Positions 1 through 7,560 are shown, counted from the stretch's first letter. The stretch is DNA of 8,716 nt from Bacteroidota bacterium (GCA_004356305.1 SMXJ01000101.1:1-8716), one strand, 5' to 3'. A program made the numbers and translations. Notes: generated from the letters alone by a model not told the origin.

Positions 1-3000
1 CCGTTGTTCACAACAATTCCGGCCAATGAGATTATCCCCATCATTGTCATCATGAGCACAAAAGGAGACCCCGTTGCTAAAATTCCACCGAACACTCCAA
101 TAAAGCTCAGGAAGATCGCGATCATAATAATGGTGGGCTTGGAAATAGAGCTAAATTGAAAGATCAAGATCAGGAATATGAGCCCCAATCCGGTAAAAAA
201 AGCACCCATTAAAAAAGATTGTTGTTTTGCTTGCTCTTCAATTTGACCTGTATAATCGATATTTACGGAAGAAGGAAGATCTATAAAACTTTCCATTTCA
301 CTTTGGATCTTACCAACGATAGCACCTGCATCGGTAAAGCCCGGTGCCATTGCCGAATACACGGTAACAACACGTTTACCATCCCTGTGTTTGATGGCGC
401 TGAACGATGAGGTATTTTTTTGTGTAGCAACGGCAGATATAGGAATCTCCCTTATTTTCCCGGTAGCCTGATCCCTGAAAGTAATATATTGATCGAACAG
501 GGCGGAGGTATTATATCGATTATTTTTATCAAAACGTACGTAAATGTCGTAGTCCTCTCCATCTTTTTTATACACCCCTGCTTTTTCGCCAAATAAAGAT
601 CGTCTTAACTGATTTCCAATGCTTCCGGCAGATACATTCAATTCCCCAGCTTTTTTTCTATCCACAACCACTTGCATGGAGGGTTTTCCCTTGTTTACAT
701 CGATCTTCAATTCTTCTATGCCTGGGATATTTTTAGCATTGATGAAGTTACGCATACCTTCAGCTGTCGCGATCAATTCGTTGTAATCCTTTCCTTCCAA
801 TTCGATATTGATCGGATAACCCACCGGAGGTCCTACGGCATCTTTTTCGACAGAAATCGCTACGCCGGGGTAGATTCCTTTAAGCGCTTCCTGCACCTTG
901 CTTCTCAGTATTTCTGAATCCTTATTGTTCCGGAATTTAAACTCTCGCATAGTAGCAGTTATTTTACCCCGGTGTGGCATTTCGGCTGCACTACCACCAT
1001 CTGTTTGTGGATTTCCTGCACCTTCCCCAACTTGCGATACCGCAGATTCTACCAGGAAGTTATAATCATCACCATCCATATATTCGCTCTCATTAACCAC
1101 TTCGTAAACACGCTGTTCAATTTCTTTGGTGATGCGGTTCGTCTTTTCAATATCGGTTCCTTCGGGATATTCTATATAGACAATAATTTGGTTCGGCTTG
1201 TTATCCGGAAAGAATTCGAACTTGGTTCTTTGTGTGGCCATCGACCATCCAAAGCCCATAAAAACAGCGATCAACAATAAGAATATTCCAACGACGAAAA
1301 GAATCGGTTTTATTCCTCCGAGAGCCCAGGTCAGAAATTTTTGGTACTTCCTCTCGAGACGAGACATCATATTCTTCTGAAAATAAATGGCGGAATCTTT
1401 TATGACATATCGGTATACCCAAAACATCAAAGCAACCACAATTATTAAGCTTCCAAGACCTCGTACAGCACCTCCAACAAAGAAAATAAATAATCCTATA
1501 GGTACCATAATAGCAGAAAGTCGTATTAATTGTTTTCTGGTAAGCTTTTTATCTCCTACTTCCATAAAGCGTGACACCAACATTGAGTTCATAAAAATGG
1601 CGACAAATAAAGAGGATCCTAGGACCACCGAAAGTGTGATAGGAAAATAGATCATAAATTCTCCCATTACGCCGGGCCATGTACCTAATGGAATGAAAGC
1701 GGCGACGGTGGTAGCCGTAGAAATAATAATAGGGAATGCGATCTCTCCAATTCCTTTTTTAGCCGCCTGTATACGTGACATACCTTCTTCGTCCATCAAT
1801 CGATAGGCATTTTCAACCACCACAATCCCATTGTCCACCAGCATTCCAAGCCCCATGATCAAAGCGAAAAGGATCATGGTATTCATGGTATACCCCAATG
1901 CTGAAAGGATCATAAAGCTCATAAACATCGACATGGGAATCGCGAAACCGACAAACAATGCATTTCGGAATCCAAGAAAGAACATCAATACCGTTACCAC
2001 CAAAATAATCCCGAAAATAATATTGTTTACCAAATCATTAACCTGGTTGTTCGTTTTTGCAGACTGATCGTTGGCCTTTGTGATGGAAAGATCGGCCGGA
2101 AATATGTTTTTTTCTTTTACTTCAGCAAGTATCAGATCAATTTTCTCAACAGCTTCGATCATATTTTTGCCCGAGCGCTTCTTCACATCCAGCATTACCA
2201 CGCTGGTTCCAAAATCGCGGGCATAGGTAGTTTTATCTTCTTCTTTAAATCGTACTGTGGCGATATCACGAAGGTAGATAACTCCGTTTTCAGATTTTAC
2301 AACAAAATTCTCTAATTCGCTCGGTTTTTCGATCTCTCCCAGAATACGAATGGTACGACGTTGCCCATTAGATATTAAATTACCCGCAGAGATGGTTATA
2401 TTTTCATCGCGAATGGTGTTGATAATATCATCAAAACTTACCTTTGCAGCCATCATTTTGTAGATATCCACGCCCACTTCCACTTCTTTCTCTTGGGCTC
2501 CTCGAATGTCGGCAGCTTTGATCTCCGGTAGATCTTCAATTTTGTCTTGAAGGTATTCAGCAAACTCCTTCAACCGTTCTACGGGATAGTCTCCGGAAAT
2601 ATTAATGTTGAGAATAGGCATCTCTTCACTGAGACTTAAAGCGAATACATCGGGTTCTACTTTCGCATTATTAAAAGTTGGCCAATCCTCATTTGCTTTT
2701 TCACTATCCACTTCATCCTTTACCTTTTGTTTGGCCTGCTCAACACTAATATCTTCATCAAATTCCACAGTGATGATCCCGTAATCTTCTTGAGAGGTAG
2801 AAAGGATTTCAACCACATTCGAGATATTTCTGATCTTGTCTTCCAAAGGATCGATAATAAGCCTTTCAATATCTTCGGAAGTATTTCCGGGATAGGGTAT
2901 AGAAATATAGATCTTTGTCTCATTGATCTCAGGAAAGTTCTCTCGAGGCATATTAAAGTAGGCTGTGATACCCAAAATAAGGAAGAGTGAGATCATCACA

Positions 3001-3077
3001 TAAATGATAGTTGGATTGTCAATAGCCCAACTAGAGAGACGGAATTCCTTGTTTACTTGCTTTTTCTTAGCACTCAT
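1..3077 (-). CDS. RND efflux permease, inner-membrane subunit (partial, C-terminus beyond window)
   Basis: Proton-driven inner-membrane pump of a tripartite efflux system. The frame is open from the ATG at 3077-3075 to base 1, giving 1025 residues; RND pumps usually run about 1030-1150, so only the last helices are missing. Seen: TM1 at about residues 21-40, followed by an FNMPRENFPEI-type segment, periplasmic porter domains, a TM2-TM6 cluster ending near residue 503, TM7 from about 591, a second periplasmic half, and a visible end in TM10/11 reading GIVVNN. TM4 reads GMLVDNGIVVVEN, so the AcrB Asp407-Asp408 pair is Asp415-Asn416 here. Two extra hydrophobic stretches (about 520-538 and 543-559) lie in the TM6-TM7 linker. 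The VDNGIVVVEN form resembles hydrophobe/amphiphile (drug) exporters more than CusA/CzcA metal pumps (VDAA or VDGA), but the substrate cannot be read from sequence. It starts 3 nt after the adaptor stop, so it is probably translationally coupled. The family is certain; the substrate is unknown. Confidence 0.97.
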   Translation of the reverse strand, partial: MSAKKKQVNKEFRLSSWAIDNPTIIYVMISLFLILGITAYFNMPRENFPEINETKIYISIPYPGNTSEDIERLIIDPLEDKIRNISNVVEILSTSQEDYGIITVEFDEDISVEQAKQKVKDEVDSEKANEDWPTFNNAKVEPDVFALSLSEEMPILNINISGDYPVERLKEFAEYLQDKIEDLPEIKAADIRGAQEKEVEVGVDIYKMMAAKVSFDDIINTIRDENITISAGNLISNGQRRTIRILGEIEKPSELENFVVKSENGVIYLRDIATVRFKEEDKTTYARDFGTSVVMLDVKKRSGKNMIEAVEKIDLILAEVKEKNIFPADLSITKANDQSAKTNNQVNDLVNNIIFGIILVVTVLMFFLGFRNALFVGFAIPMSMFMSFMILSALGYTMNTMILFALIMGLGMLVDNGIVVVENAYRLMDEEGMSRIQAAKKGIGEIAFPIIISTATTVAAFIPLGTWPGVMGEFMIYFPITLSVVLGSSLFVAIFMNSMLVSRFMEVGDKKLTRKQLIRLSAIMVPIGLFIFFVGGAVRGLGSLIIVVALMFWVYRYVIKDSAIYFQKNMMSRLERKYQKFLTWALGGIKPILFVVGIFLLLIAVFMGFGWSMATQRTKFEFFPDNKPNQIIVYIEYPEGTDIEKTNRITKEIEQRVYEVVNESEYMDGDDYNFLVESAVSQVGEGAGNPQTDGGSAAEMPHRGKITATMREFKFRNNKDSEILRSKVQEALKGIYPGVAISVEKDAVGPPVGYPINIELEGKDYNELIATAEGMRNFINAKNIPGIEELKIDVNKGKPSMQVVVDRKKAGELNVSAGSIGNQLRRSLFGEKAGVYKKDGEDYDIYVRFDKNNRYNTSALFDQYITFRDQATGKIREIPISAVATQKNTSSFSAIKHRDGKRVVTVYSAMAPGFTDAGAIVGKIQSEMESFIDLPSSVNIDYTGQIEEQAKQQSFLMGAFFTGLGLIFLILIFQFSSISKPTIIMIAIFLSFIGVFGGILATGSPFVLMMTMMGIISLAGIVVNN

Positions 3078-3080
3078 AGT

Positions 3081-4262
3081 CTATTGGTTTTTGATTGTGA
3101 TCTCCTGGCCATCCTTTACCGTTCGCGCGCCTTCAACGATAATTTCATCCCCTTTTGTAAGTCCGGCAAGCACTTCGACATAATCTCCTTGAGCTACACC
3201 GGTGGTAATGATTTTCCGCGTGGCAAATGAATTTTGCCCAGAATCACCTTCTTCGGTATTTGTACTCACGATAAAAACGTATTGTTCTCCTTGTGCATTT
3301 TCAGAAATAACACTTAAAGGAACCAGTAAAGCGTTTTCGTTTGTATAATCATTTATTCGCAACCGTGCTGTTAAATTTGGTTTCACGTTACCATTATTGT
3401 TGGGGACATCAACTTCGATAGAAAAAGCACGATTGGCAGGGTTGATGTAGTTTCCAGTCTGTCTCACCTTAGAACTAAAAGTTTCGCCTAAGATGGGAAG
3501 ATCAATCTCAACATCCTTACCGGGAACAACGCTTTTGAGGTAACGTTCTGGCACTTCGGCTTCAATATACATATGGTCTAAATTCACTATTCTGAAAAGT
3601 GCTTGTCCAGGGGCCACCACGGTTCCTTGATCGGTGATGACATCGTCAATGACTCCCGAAAAAGGAGCTTTCACAGCAGTTTTAGCAACTTGACTTTGTA
3701 ATTGATTTACCGCGTTTTGTGCGGATTCATAATTGGCTTTCATTTGAAGATATTGAATCTCAGACCCTATTTTTTGCTCCCAAAGTCGTTGCTGTCGTTC
3801 GTAAGTAGTCTTGGCCAACTGGGCCTGGACCTCTAGCTGACTCAATTGACTTCCCAATCCTCCATCATCGATTCGCGCCAATATCTGCCCCTTACGTACC
3901 CGATCTCCTTCTGTTACAAAGATACGAGTGAGTGTGCCCTGATATTCAGGATAAATGATAACGTTCTGTTTGGTGGCAACGCTTCCCTGAAGTTCAATAA
4001 AGTGGCGAAACAATGTGTCGCTAATAGTTTGGGTAGTTACCAGGGCCGAGTTATCACTCTTATCGAGATCTTTAATGGCTTCATCCAACTTTTTCAATGC
4101 ATTTTGAATTTCGGACTGTTTCACTTTAACTTCTGAACGCTTGCTGAGAATGGTTTCCAAATTACCTTCAGAAATGATGTCATCCACAGATCTTTCAGAT
4201 TGGTCTGCCCCACAAGATGTGAGAATAATAGCGATTATAAAAAGGGTTAGTATTTTTTTCAT
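3081..4262 (-). CDS. RND efflux periplasmic adaptor (membrane fusion) lipoprotein
   Basis: Bridges the RND permease and the TolC channel in the periplasm. The 393-residue protein begins with a lipoprotein signal (MKKILTLFIIAIILTSC; lipobox LTSC, acylated Cys17), so it is probably anchored in the inner membrane by lipid. Domains in order: a charged helical stretch at about 33-69; first lipoyl half at about 102-132 (YQGTLTRIFVTEGDRVRKGQ); alpha-hairpin at about 135-193, rich in Gln, Leu and Ala heptads; second lipoyl half at about 195-226 (KAPFSGVIDDVITDQGTVVAPGQ); beta-barrel at about 230-305; membrane-proximal domain to the end (GLTKGDEIIVEGARTVKDGQ). This is the standard HlyD/AcrA-type layout and length. 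The helical stretch before the first lipoyl half is an addition relative to AcrA. The gene lies 57 nt after the tolC-type gene and 3 nt before the permease, within one operon. The start is the only Met that supplies the lipoprotein signal. Confidence 0.96.
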   Translation of the reverse strand: MKKILTLFIIAIILTSCGADQSERSVDDIISEGNLETILSKRSEVKVKQSEIQNALKKLDEAIKDLDKSDNSALVTTQTISDTLFRHFIELQGSVATKQNVIIYPEYQGTLTRIFVTEGDRVRKGQILARIDDGGLGSQLSQLEVQAQLAKTTYERQQRLWEQKIGSEIQYLQMKANYESAQNAVNQLQSQVAKTAVKAPFSGVIDDVITDQGTVVAPGQALFRIVNLDHMYIEAEVPERYLKSVVPGKDVEIDLPILGETFSSKVRQTGNYINPANRAFSIEVDVPNNNGNVKPNLTARLRINDYTNENALLVPLSVISENAQGEQYVFIVSTNTEEGDSGQNSFATRKIITTGVAQGDYVEVLAGLTKGDEIIVEGARTVKDGQEITIKNQ

Positions 4263-4319
4263 TCTTAATCTGTTTAATTGTTTGAAACTCTATGCCATTG
4301 TAGTTTGCTACTTGTTGTT

Positions 4320-5693
4320 TTATCTATTTATGTCCTCTGAGTCTATTCTAAGCTGAGGTATGTTAAGCACCGTTTCAATAGCTGCCTTGGCATTTATCAG
4401 ATCCAGCATACTCTGAATATATACTTGTTGAGCAAAGTACAACTGGGTTTGTGCTTGTCGAAGTTCAAAGCTTGTGGACAATCCTTCGGTGAATTTTACT
4501 TGATTTTTGTTTTCAATTCGTTCCGCCAGGGCTATATTTTTCTTTGAGTTTTCAAATTTTTCTATGGCGAACAGGTAGTTGTTTTTGGCCGAATTGAGCT
4601 CCAAATTAACGATTTGAATGGTTTCTTCAAGTTCAGTTTTGGCCTGGTCCAAAGCAATTTTGGCACGTTGTGTTTTTGCGCTTCGCATGCCACTACTAAA
4701 GATGGGAATGTCCATACTCACTCCCAGGATCGATGATTGATACCATCTTTGCTCGCCGCTAAAAAATGTAAATGAATCACTATTGGCCTGAGTCCCATAA
4801 TTAAGAAAGGCCTTGAGAATTGGTAATGAACGGCTTTTTTCCAGTTTCATTTCTAAGTCACGCTGTTCGGTCAGGTTGTAAGCAATTTTAAAGTCGACAT
4901 TGTCTTCCAGGTTCAAGTTGCTATCCAAAATTTGAAGTTGTATGTTTTGCTCTGCTAGCTTATCGAGATCATCCGTAAAAAGAACTGAGCTTTCCACAGG
5001 AATGCCAAGCCCGACATTAAACATTTGACGGGCAATGTTGGCAGATCGTCTCGCGTTACTCAATTCTGTAATAATTTCGAGCAAGGTAATTTCAAGCTGC
5101 TCAACACTTTCTTCTTCTTCAAGTCCATTTTCATAAACTATACGAGTTTCAAAAAGGTTTTTCTCAAGGGCGATCTTATTTTTTTCAAAAATAGTGATAA
5201 GCTCTTCTGAAAGGAGAACGCTTCCGTAGGCATTGATAACACCCTTGCGTACCTCGAGATTTGTTTTTTCAGCTGCATTTTCCGAAAAATCCAAAAACGC
5301 CCGGGCTGCCTGTAGTCCAACCAGATAACTGCCATCAAAGATCAACTGATTTAAAGTCGCGACAGCTGTTGCGTTTTGTTTGGTCCCAAATACAATAGGG
5401 ACAAAAGTACCGGACTCTCCTCCGGTAAAATCGGCAGGAAGAAGTGTGACGGGTTGTTTTAAATTGTTGTTATACGAGAGGCTTCCGTCAATTTGTGGCA
5501 ATCCTATGGCAATTGTTTCCCACTTTAGCTTGATTGCTTTGGCGATCTCACGACGTGCATTAATCGTAGTATAGTTACTATCCAGGGCAAAAGTGATTGC
5601 ATCTTCCAAGGAAAAACTATAGGTCTTTCTCTCTTGTGCCCATGAAGGGGAAGCGATCAGAATAAAAGCTAATAGAACGAATAGGTTACGCAT
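4320..5693 (-). CDS. TolC-family outer-membrane efflux channel
   Basis: Outer-membrane exit duct for the pump encoded by the next two genes. It is 457 residues long with a Sec signal peptide (MRNLFVLLAFILIASPSWA, cleavage probably before Gln20). The mature part shows the two structural repeats of the family: the first at about 27-250, starting with SLEDAITFALDSNYTT and containing GLPQIDGSLSYNNN (about 64-77), and the second at about 265-445, starting with DFKIAYNLTEQRDLEMKLEKSRSLP. The C-terminal part has the typical VKFTEGLSTSFELRQAQTQL segment followed by an Ala/Gln-rich helix. Length and layout are normal for the family. The start codon lies inside the end of the regulator gene (8-bp overlap, reading ATGCGTAA), which suggests coupled translation. 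There is no TonB box or lipobox. The family is sure; the transported compound is not known. Confidence 0.96.
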   Translation of the reverse strand: MRNLFVLLAFILIASPSWAQERKTYSFSLEDAITFALDSNYTTINARREIAKAIKLKWETIAIGLPQIDGSLSYNNNLKQPVTLLPADFTGGESGTFVPIVFGTKQNATAVATLNQLIFDGSYLVGLQAARAFLDFSENAAEKTNLEVRKGVINAYGSVLLSEELITIFEKNKIALEKNLFETRIVYENGLEEEESVEQLEITLLEIITELSNARRSANIARQMFNVGLGIPVESSVLFTDDLDKLAEQNIQLQILDSNLNLEDNVDFKIAYNLTEQRDLEMKLEKSRSLPILKAFLNYGTQANSDSFTFFSGEQRWYQSSILGVSMDIPIFSSGMRSAKTQRAKIALDQAKTELEETIQIVNLELNSAKNNYLFAIEKFENSKKNIALAERIENKNQVKFTEGLSTSFELRQAQTQLYFAQQVYIQSMLDLINAKAAIETVLNIPQLRIDSEDINR

Positions 5694-6297
5694 TGGCTAT
5701 AGTAGTTTTAATGAATTTATTCAATGTTATCAGTCCTTGTTTGGTCACAATGCCTCTCAGATGGTATTCGAGGTAATCTTCGAATAATTCCCTTTTCGGA
5801 AATTTCTGAACCGGGAAGATCGAGTCGTCCTTTATGCCATTAACCCCGATAAAGTAGATGCGTGAAACAAATTCTGTGTCGATATTGTCACGGTACAACC
5901 CCTGTTCAACACCTCGCTGAAGGTTCTTCATAGTACAGTCATACATCTTTTCGAAGTGCATTTCCCTGAAAGTTGCATGCACCTCTGGGTAGTATTTTTG
6001 AAGCTGAAATTGCGGAGAGGACTTTTCATCTTTTAACTGATGCATCACGAATTTTTTGATCTCATATAATTCCTCAATTGGGTTTTTATTCAAATCACAA
6101 ATGCGGTCAATACCATTCGTAATATGGTTGAATAAGGTCATGGTCGTCTCGTGTACCAATTCTGTTTTATGACTGAAATGTCTATAAATTGTCTTTTTCG
6201 AAATTCCCATTTCATTGGCGATATCATCCATGGTCACACTCTTAAATCCCAGGTTGATAAATAGTTCGGTTGCCTTTTGTATTATCTTATCTTTCAT
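5686..6297 (-). CDS. TetR/AcrR-family transcriptional regulator
   Basis: DNA-binding regulator, most likely the local repressor of the efflux operon whose first gene it is. It is 203 residues, normal for the family. The N-terminal TetR-type helix-turn-helix covers about residues 4-50: KATELFINLGFKSVTMDDIANEMGISKKTIYRHF, with the turn at Gly31 and the recognition helix at about 33-40 (SKKTIYRH). The remaining 150 residues are the all-helical ligand-binding and dimerisation domain, which is too divergent to name a ligand. The ATG at 6297-6295 is preceded by AAAGGG about 3-8 nt upstream, a modest ribosome site. A candidate -7 element and a perfect inverted repeat lie about 100-140 nt upstream and would allow autoregulation. 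Its stop overlaps the tolC-type start. That it represses, and what inducer it binds, are inferences from family and position. Confidence 0.95.
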   Translation of the reverse strand: MKDKIIQKATELFINLGFKSVTMDDIANEMGISKKTIYRHFSHKTELVHETTMTLFNHITNGIDRICDLNKNPIEELYEIKKFVMHQLKDEKSSPQFQLQKYYPEVHATFREMHFEKMYDCTMKNLQRGVEQGLYRDNIDTEFVSRIYFIGVNGIKDDSIFPVQKFPKRELFEDYLEYHLRGIVTKQGLITLNKFIKTTIANA

Positions 6298-6393
6298 ATC
6301 CCTTTGTACATTATTAATTAGTTCATTCGGAACATCCCAAATCCCCCTCTTCTTCAGGGATCAACTTTTGCTTCTGACGTTATATAAAGCCGA

Positions 6394-6401
6394 CAAAAAT
6401 A
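6394..6401 (-). promoter_or_regulatory. Candidate -7 promoter element for the tetR-efflux operon
   Basis: Read on the minus strand this is TATTTTTG, a perfect match to the Bacteroidota primary-sigma -7 consensus TAnnTTTG. It lies 96 nt upstream of the regulator ATG, predicting transcription from about 6387 and a leader of about 90 nt. No good TTG -33 element sits at the usual 17-23 nt spacing: the nearest is CAAA (TTTG on the minus strand) at 6434-6437, 32 nt away. The assignment therefore rests on one box and on the adjacent inverted repeat, and is tentative. Confidence 0.45.
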
Positions 6402-6406
6402 AGACA

Positions 6407-6434
6407 GGAAACTTTAAAAACCTTAAAAGTTTCC
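6407..6434. promoter_or_regulatory. Inverted repeat, candidate TetR-family operator
   Basis: GGAAACTTT at 6407-6415 and its exact reverse complement AAAGTTTCC at 6426-6434 form a perfect 9-bp inverted repeat with a 10-nt A-rich spacer, 28 bp in all. It sits 5 bp upstream of the candidate -7 box of the tetR operon, so a dimeric repressor bound here would cover the promoter spacer and -35/-33 region. TetR-family operators are typically palindromes of about 15-30 bp in just this position. The repeat is seen directly; its use as an operator of the encoded regulator is inferred. Confidence 0.6.
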
Positions 6435-6451
6435 AAAGTTTCACAAAGTTT
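6426..6451. repeat. Three tandem AAAGTTT half-sites
   Basis: AAAGTTT occurs at 6426-6432, 6435-6441 and 6445-6451, with starts 9 and 10 nt apart, close to one DNA helical turn. The first copy is the right arm of the neighbouring inverted repeat, and the left arm carries the same heptamer inverted (AAACTTT, 6409-6415). Four half-sites within 43 bp suggest cooperative or staggered protein binding, although A/T-rich DNA makes short repeats less surprising. Confidence 0.45.
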
Positions 6452-6548
6452 TAACAATTCATTGGTATTTGATTGTCAAACGTCCATTTTATCATTTCTT
6501 TAGCGTCAGTTTTGCGGGCAAGCCGTATTTTAGCTGGAAATTTTGTGA

Positions 6549-7523
6549 ATGGAATCATGGAATGACTATAGTGCATATCTCGCGAAATATCTGGATCAAA
6601 TCCTTACGGTGAAAGAACCTTCACGGCTTTATGAACCTGTAAGATACATCCTCAATTTGGGAGGTAAGCGTTTACGCCCGGTGCTGACCCTGATGGCTGC
6701 AGATTTTTTTTCTGATGACTACCGAAAAGCGATAAACGCAGCTCTGGCTATTGAGCTGTTTCATAATTTTTCGCTCATTCACGACGATATTATGGACAAT
6801 GCTCCCTTACGTCGGGGGAAGGAAACAGTTCATGAAAAATGGGATGTGAATACCGGTATTTTGAGTGGTGATGTCATGCTTATTTTGGCTTATCAATTGT
6901 TTGAGGTTTATGAGCCGTCCCTCTTTAGAGAATTGGCAGAATTATTCAGTAAAACGGCGATCGAAGTTTGTGAAGGTCAACAGTATGATGTTGATTTTGA
7001 AACCCGGAATGATGTAACGATTTCAGAATACCTAAAAATGATCGATTACAAAACTGCTGTTCTCATGGGTGCAGCTATGAAAATGGGGGCTATTGTGGCA
7101 AGGGTTTCGGATAGTTGTAAAGAAAGCATCTACCAATTTGGAAGAAACCTTGGAATTGCCTTTCAGATGCAGGATGATTATCTCGATGTTTTCGGAAACC
7201 CGGAAACTTTTGGCAAGCAGCAGGGAGGTGATATAGTTGCCAACAAAAAAACATTTTTATACTTGACCGCACTAAAAAAATGCAGCAAGAACGAAGCCGA
7301 TATGCTTCGGAAATTATTTAGTGAAAACCCAAAAGATCCTTCAGAAAAAATTACTGTGGTCAAGACTATTTTTGAAACTTCGGGTGCCACAGACGCAACT
7401 CTTTCTGAAATTGAAAATTATACACAAAAAGCCAATGCCGTTCTGAATAACATCAATCTTTCCGAAGAAAAGAAAACGAAGTTACGTGAATTCGGGGAAG
7501 GGTTGATGAATCGAACGGTTTAA
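6549..7523 (+). CDS. Polyprenyl diphosphate synthase (trans-type, probably geranylgeranyl-range product)
   Basis: Condenses isopentenyl diphosphate with allylic diphosphates head to tail, supplying isoprenoid chains for carotenoids, quinones or lipids in the cytoplasm. It is 324 residues, normal for the family. Motifs seen: GGKRLRP (38-44) for substrate diphosphate binding; first aspartate-rich motif DDIMD (79-83) followed by the RRG of APLRRG (88-90); GD at 107-108; YKT (167-169); second aspartate-rich motif DDYLD (209-213) after FQMQ; and GGDIVANKKT (226-235). All catalytic residues are present. The first motif has the short DDxxD form, without the two-residue insertion of typical bacterial farnesyl synthases, and Phe74 lies five residues before it. 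In the family, an aromatic residue there stops elongation near C20, so a geranylgeranyl-type product is favoured over a long quinone side chain. It is transcribed alone, divergent from the efflux operon and convergent with the next gene, 37 nt away. The ATG at 6549 fits the usual N-terminus. Confidence 0.95.
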   Translation: MESWNDYSAYLAKYLDQILTVKEPSRLYEPVRYILNLGGKRLRPVLTLMAADFFSDDYRKAINAALAIELFHNFSLIHDDIMDNAPLRRGKETVHEKWDVNTGILSGDVMLILAYQLFEVYEPSLFRELAELFSKTAIEVCEGQQYDVDFETRNDVTISEYLKMIDYKTAVLMGAAMKMGAIVARVSDSCKESIYQFGRNLGIAFQMQDDYLDVFGNPETFGKQQGGDIVANKKTFLYLTALKKCSKNEADMLRKLFSENPKDPSEKITVVKTIFETSGATDATLSEIENYTQKANAVLNNINLSEEKKTKLREFGEGLMNRTV

Positions 7524-7560
7524 AAGAGAATGAAACCTAACTTCGGATCAGTAATAAAAA

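Larger units (their letters stand above)
6298..6548. other. Divergent intergenic region between tetR and the polyprenyl synthase
   Basis: This 251-bp spacer separates the efflux operon (minus) from the prenyl synthase gene (plus). It holds the candidate -7 box (6394-6401) and the repeat array (6407-6451). The 90 nt next to the tetR ATG would be its untranslated leader and show only a 5-bp stem (ATCCC 6341-6345 with GGGAT 6357-6361). On the plus strand I see no convincing promoter: TATTTTAG at 6526-6533 is one mismatch from the -7 consensus and would leave almost no leader. No small gene or RNA gene is supported. Confidence 0.7.

Noticed and set aside
672..2067. Plus-strand open frames opposite the RND permease (for example 672-917, 972-1280, 1387-1650, 1831-2067)
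   Set aside because: They are antisense shadows of an uninterrupted, strongly conserved permease frame, lack family motifs, and have no promoter or ribosome site.
1..3077. Possible frameshift or broken permease because of the unusual TM6-TM7 region
   Set aside because: The minus-strand frame translates without a stop across all 1025 visible codons, and recognisable RND sequence is found on both sides of the extra stretch, so it is an insertion and not a frameshift.
1..6297. Assignment as a heavy-metal (CusA/CzcA-type) efflux system
   Set aside because: The TM4 motif VDNGIVVVEN is unlike the VDAA/VDGA forms of metal pumps. I also see no Met- or His-rich metal sites in the adaptor. The evidence favours a drug or amphiphile pump, without naming a substrate.
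6341..6361. ATCCC...GGGAT stem in the tetR leader as an attenuator or riboswitch
   Set aside because: A 5-bp stem with an 11-nt loop, no U-run and no known riboswitch core; it is expected by chance.
6526..6533. TATTTTAG as the promoter of the prenyl synthase
   Set aside because: It has one mismatch in the conserved TTTG, no proper TTG at -33, and would place the transcript start only about 8 nt before the ATG.
7524..7560. Bidirectional terminator between the convergent prenyl synthase and barrel genes
   Set aside because: The 37-nt gap holds no stem-loop followed by a T-run on either strand.
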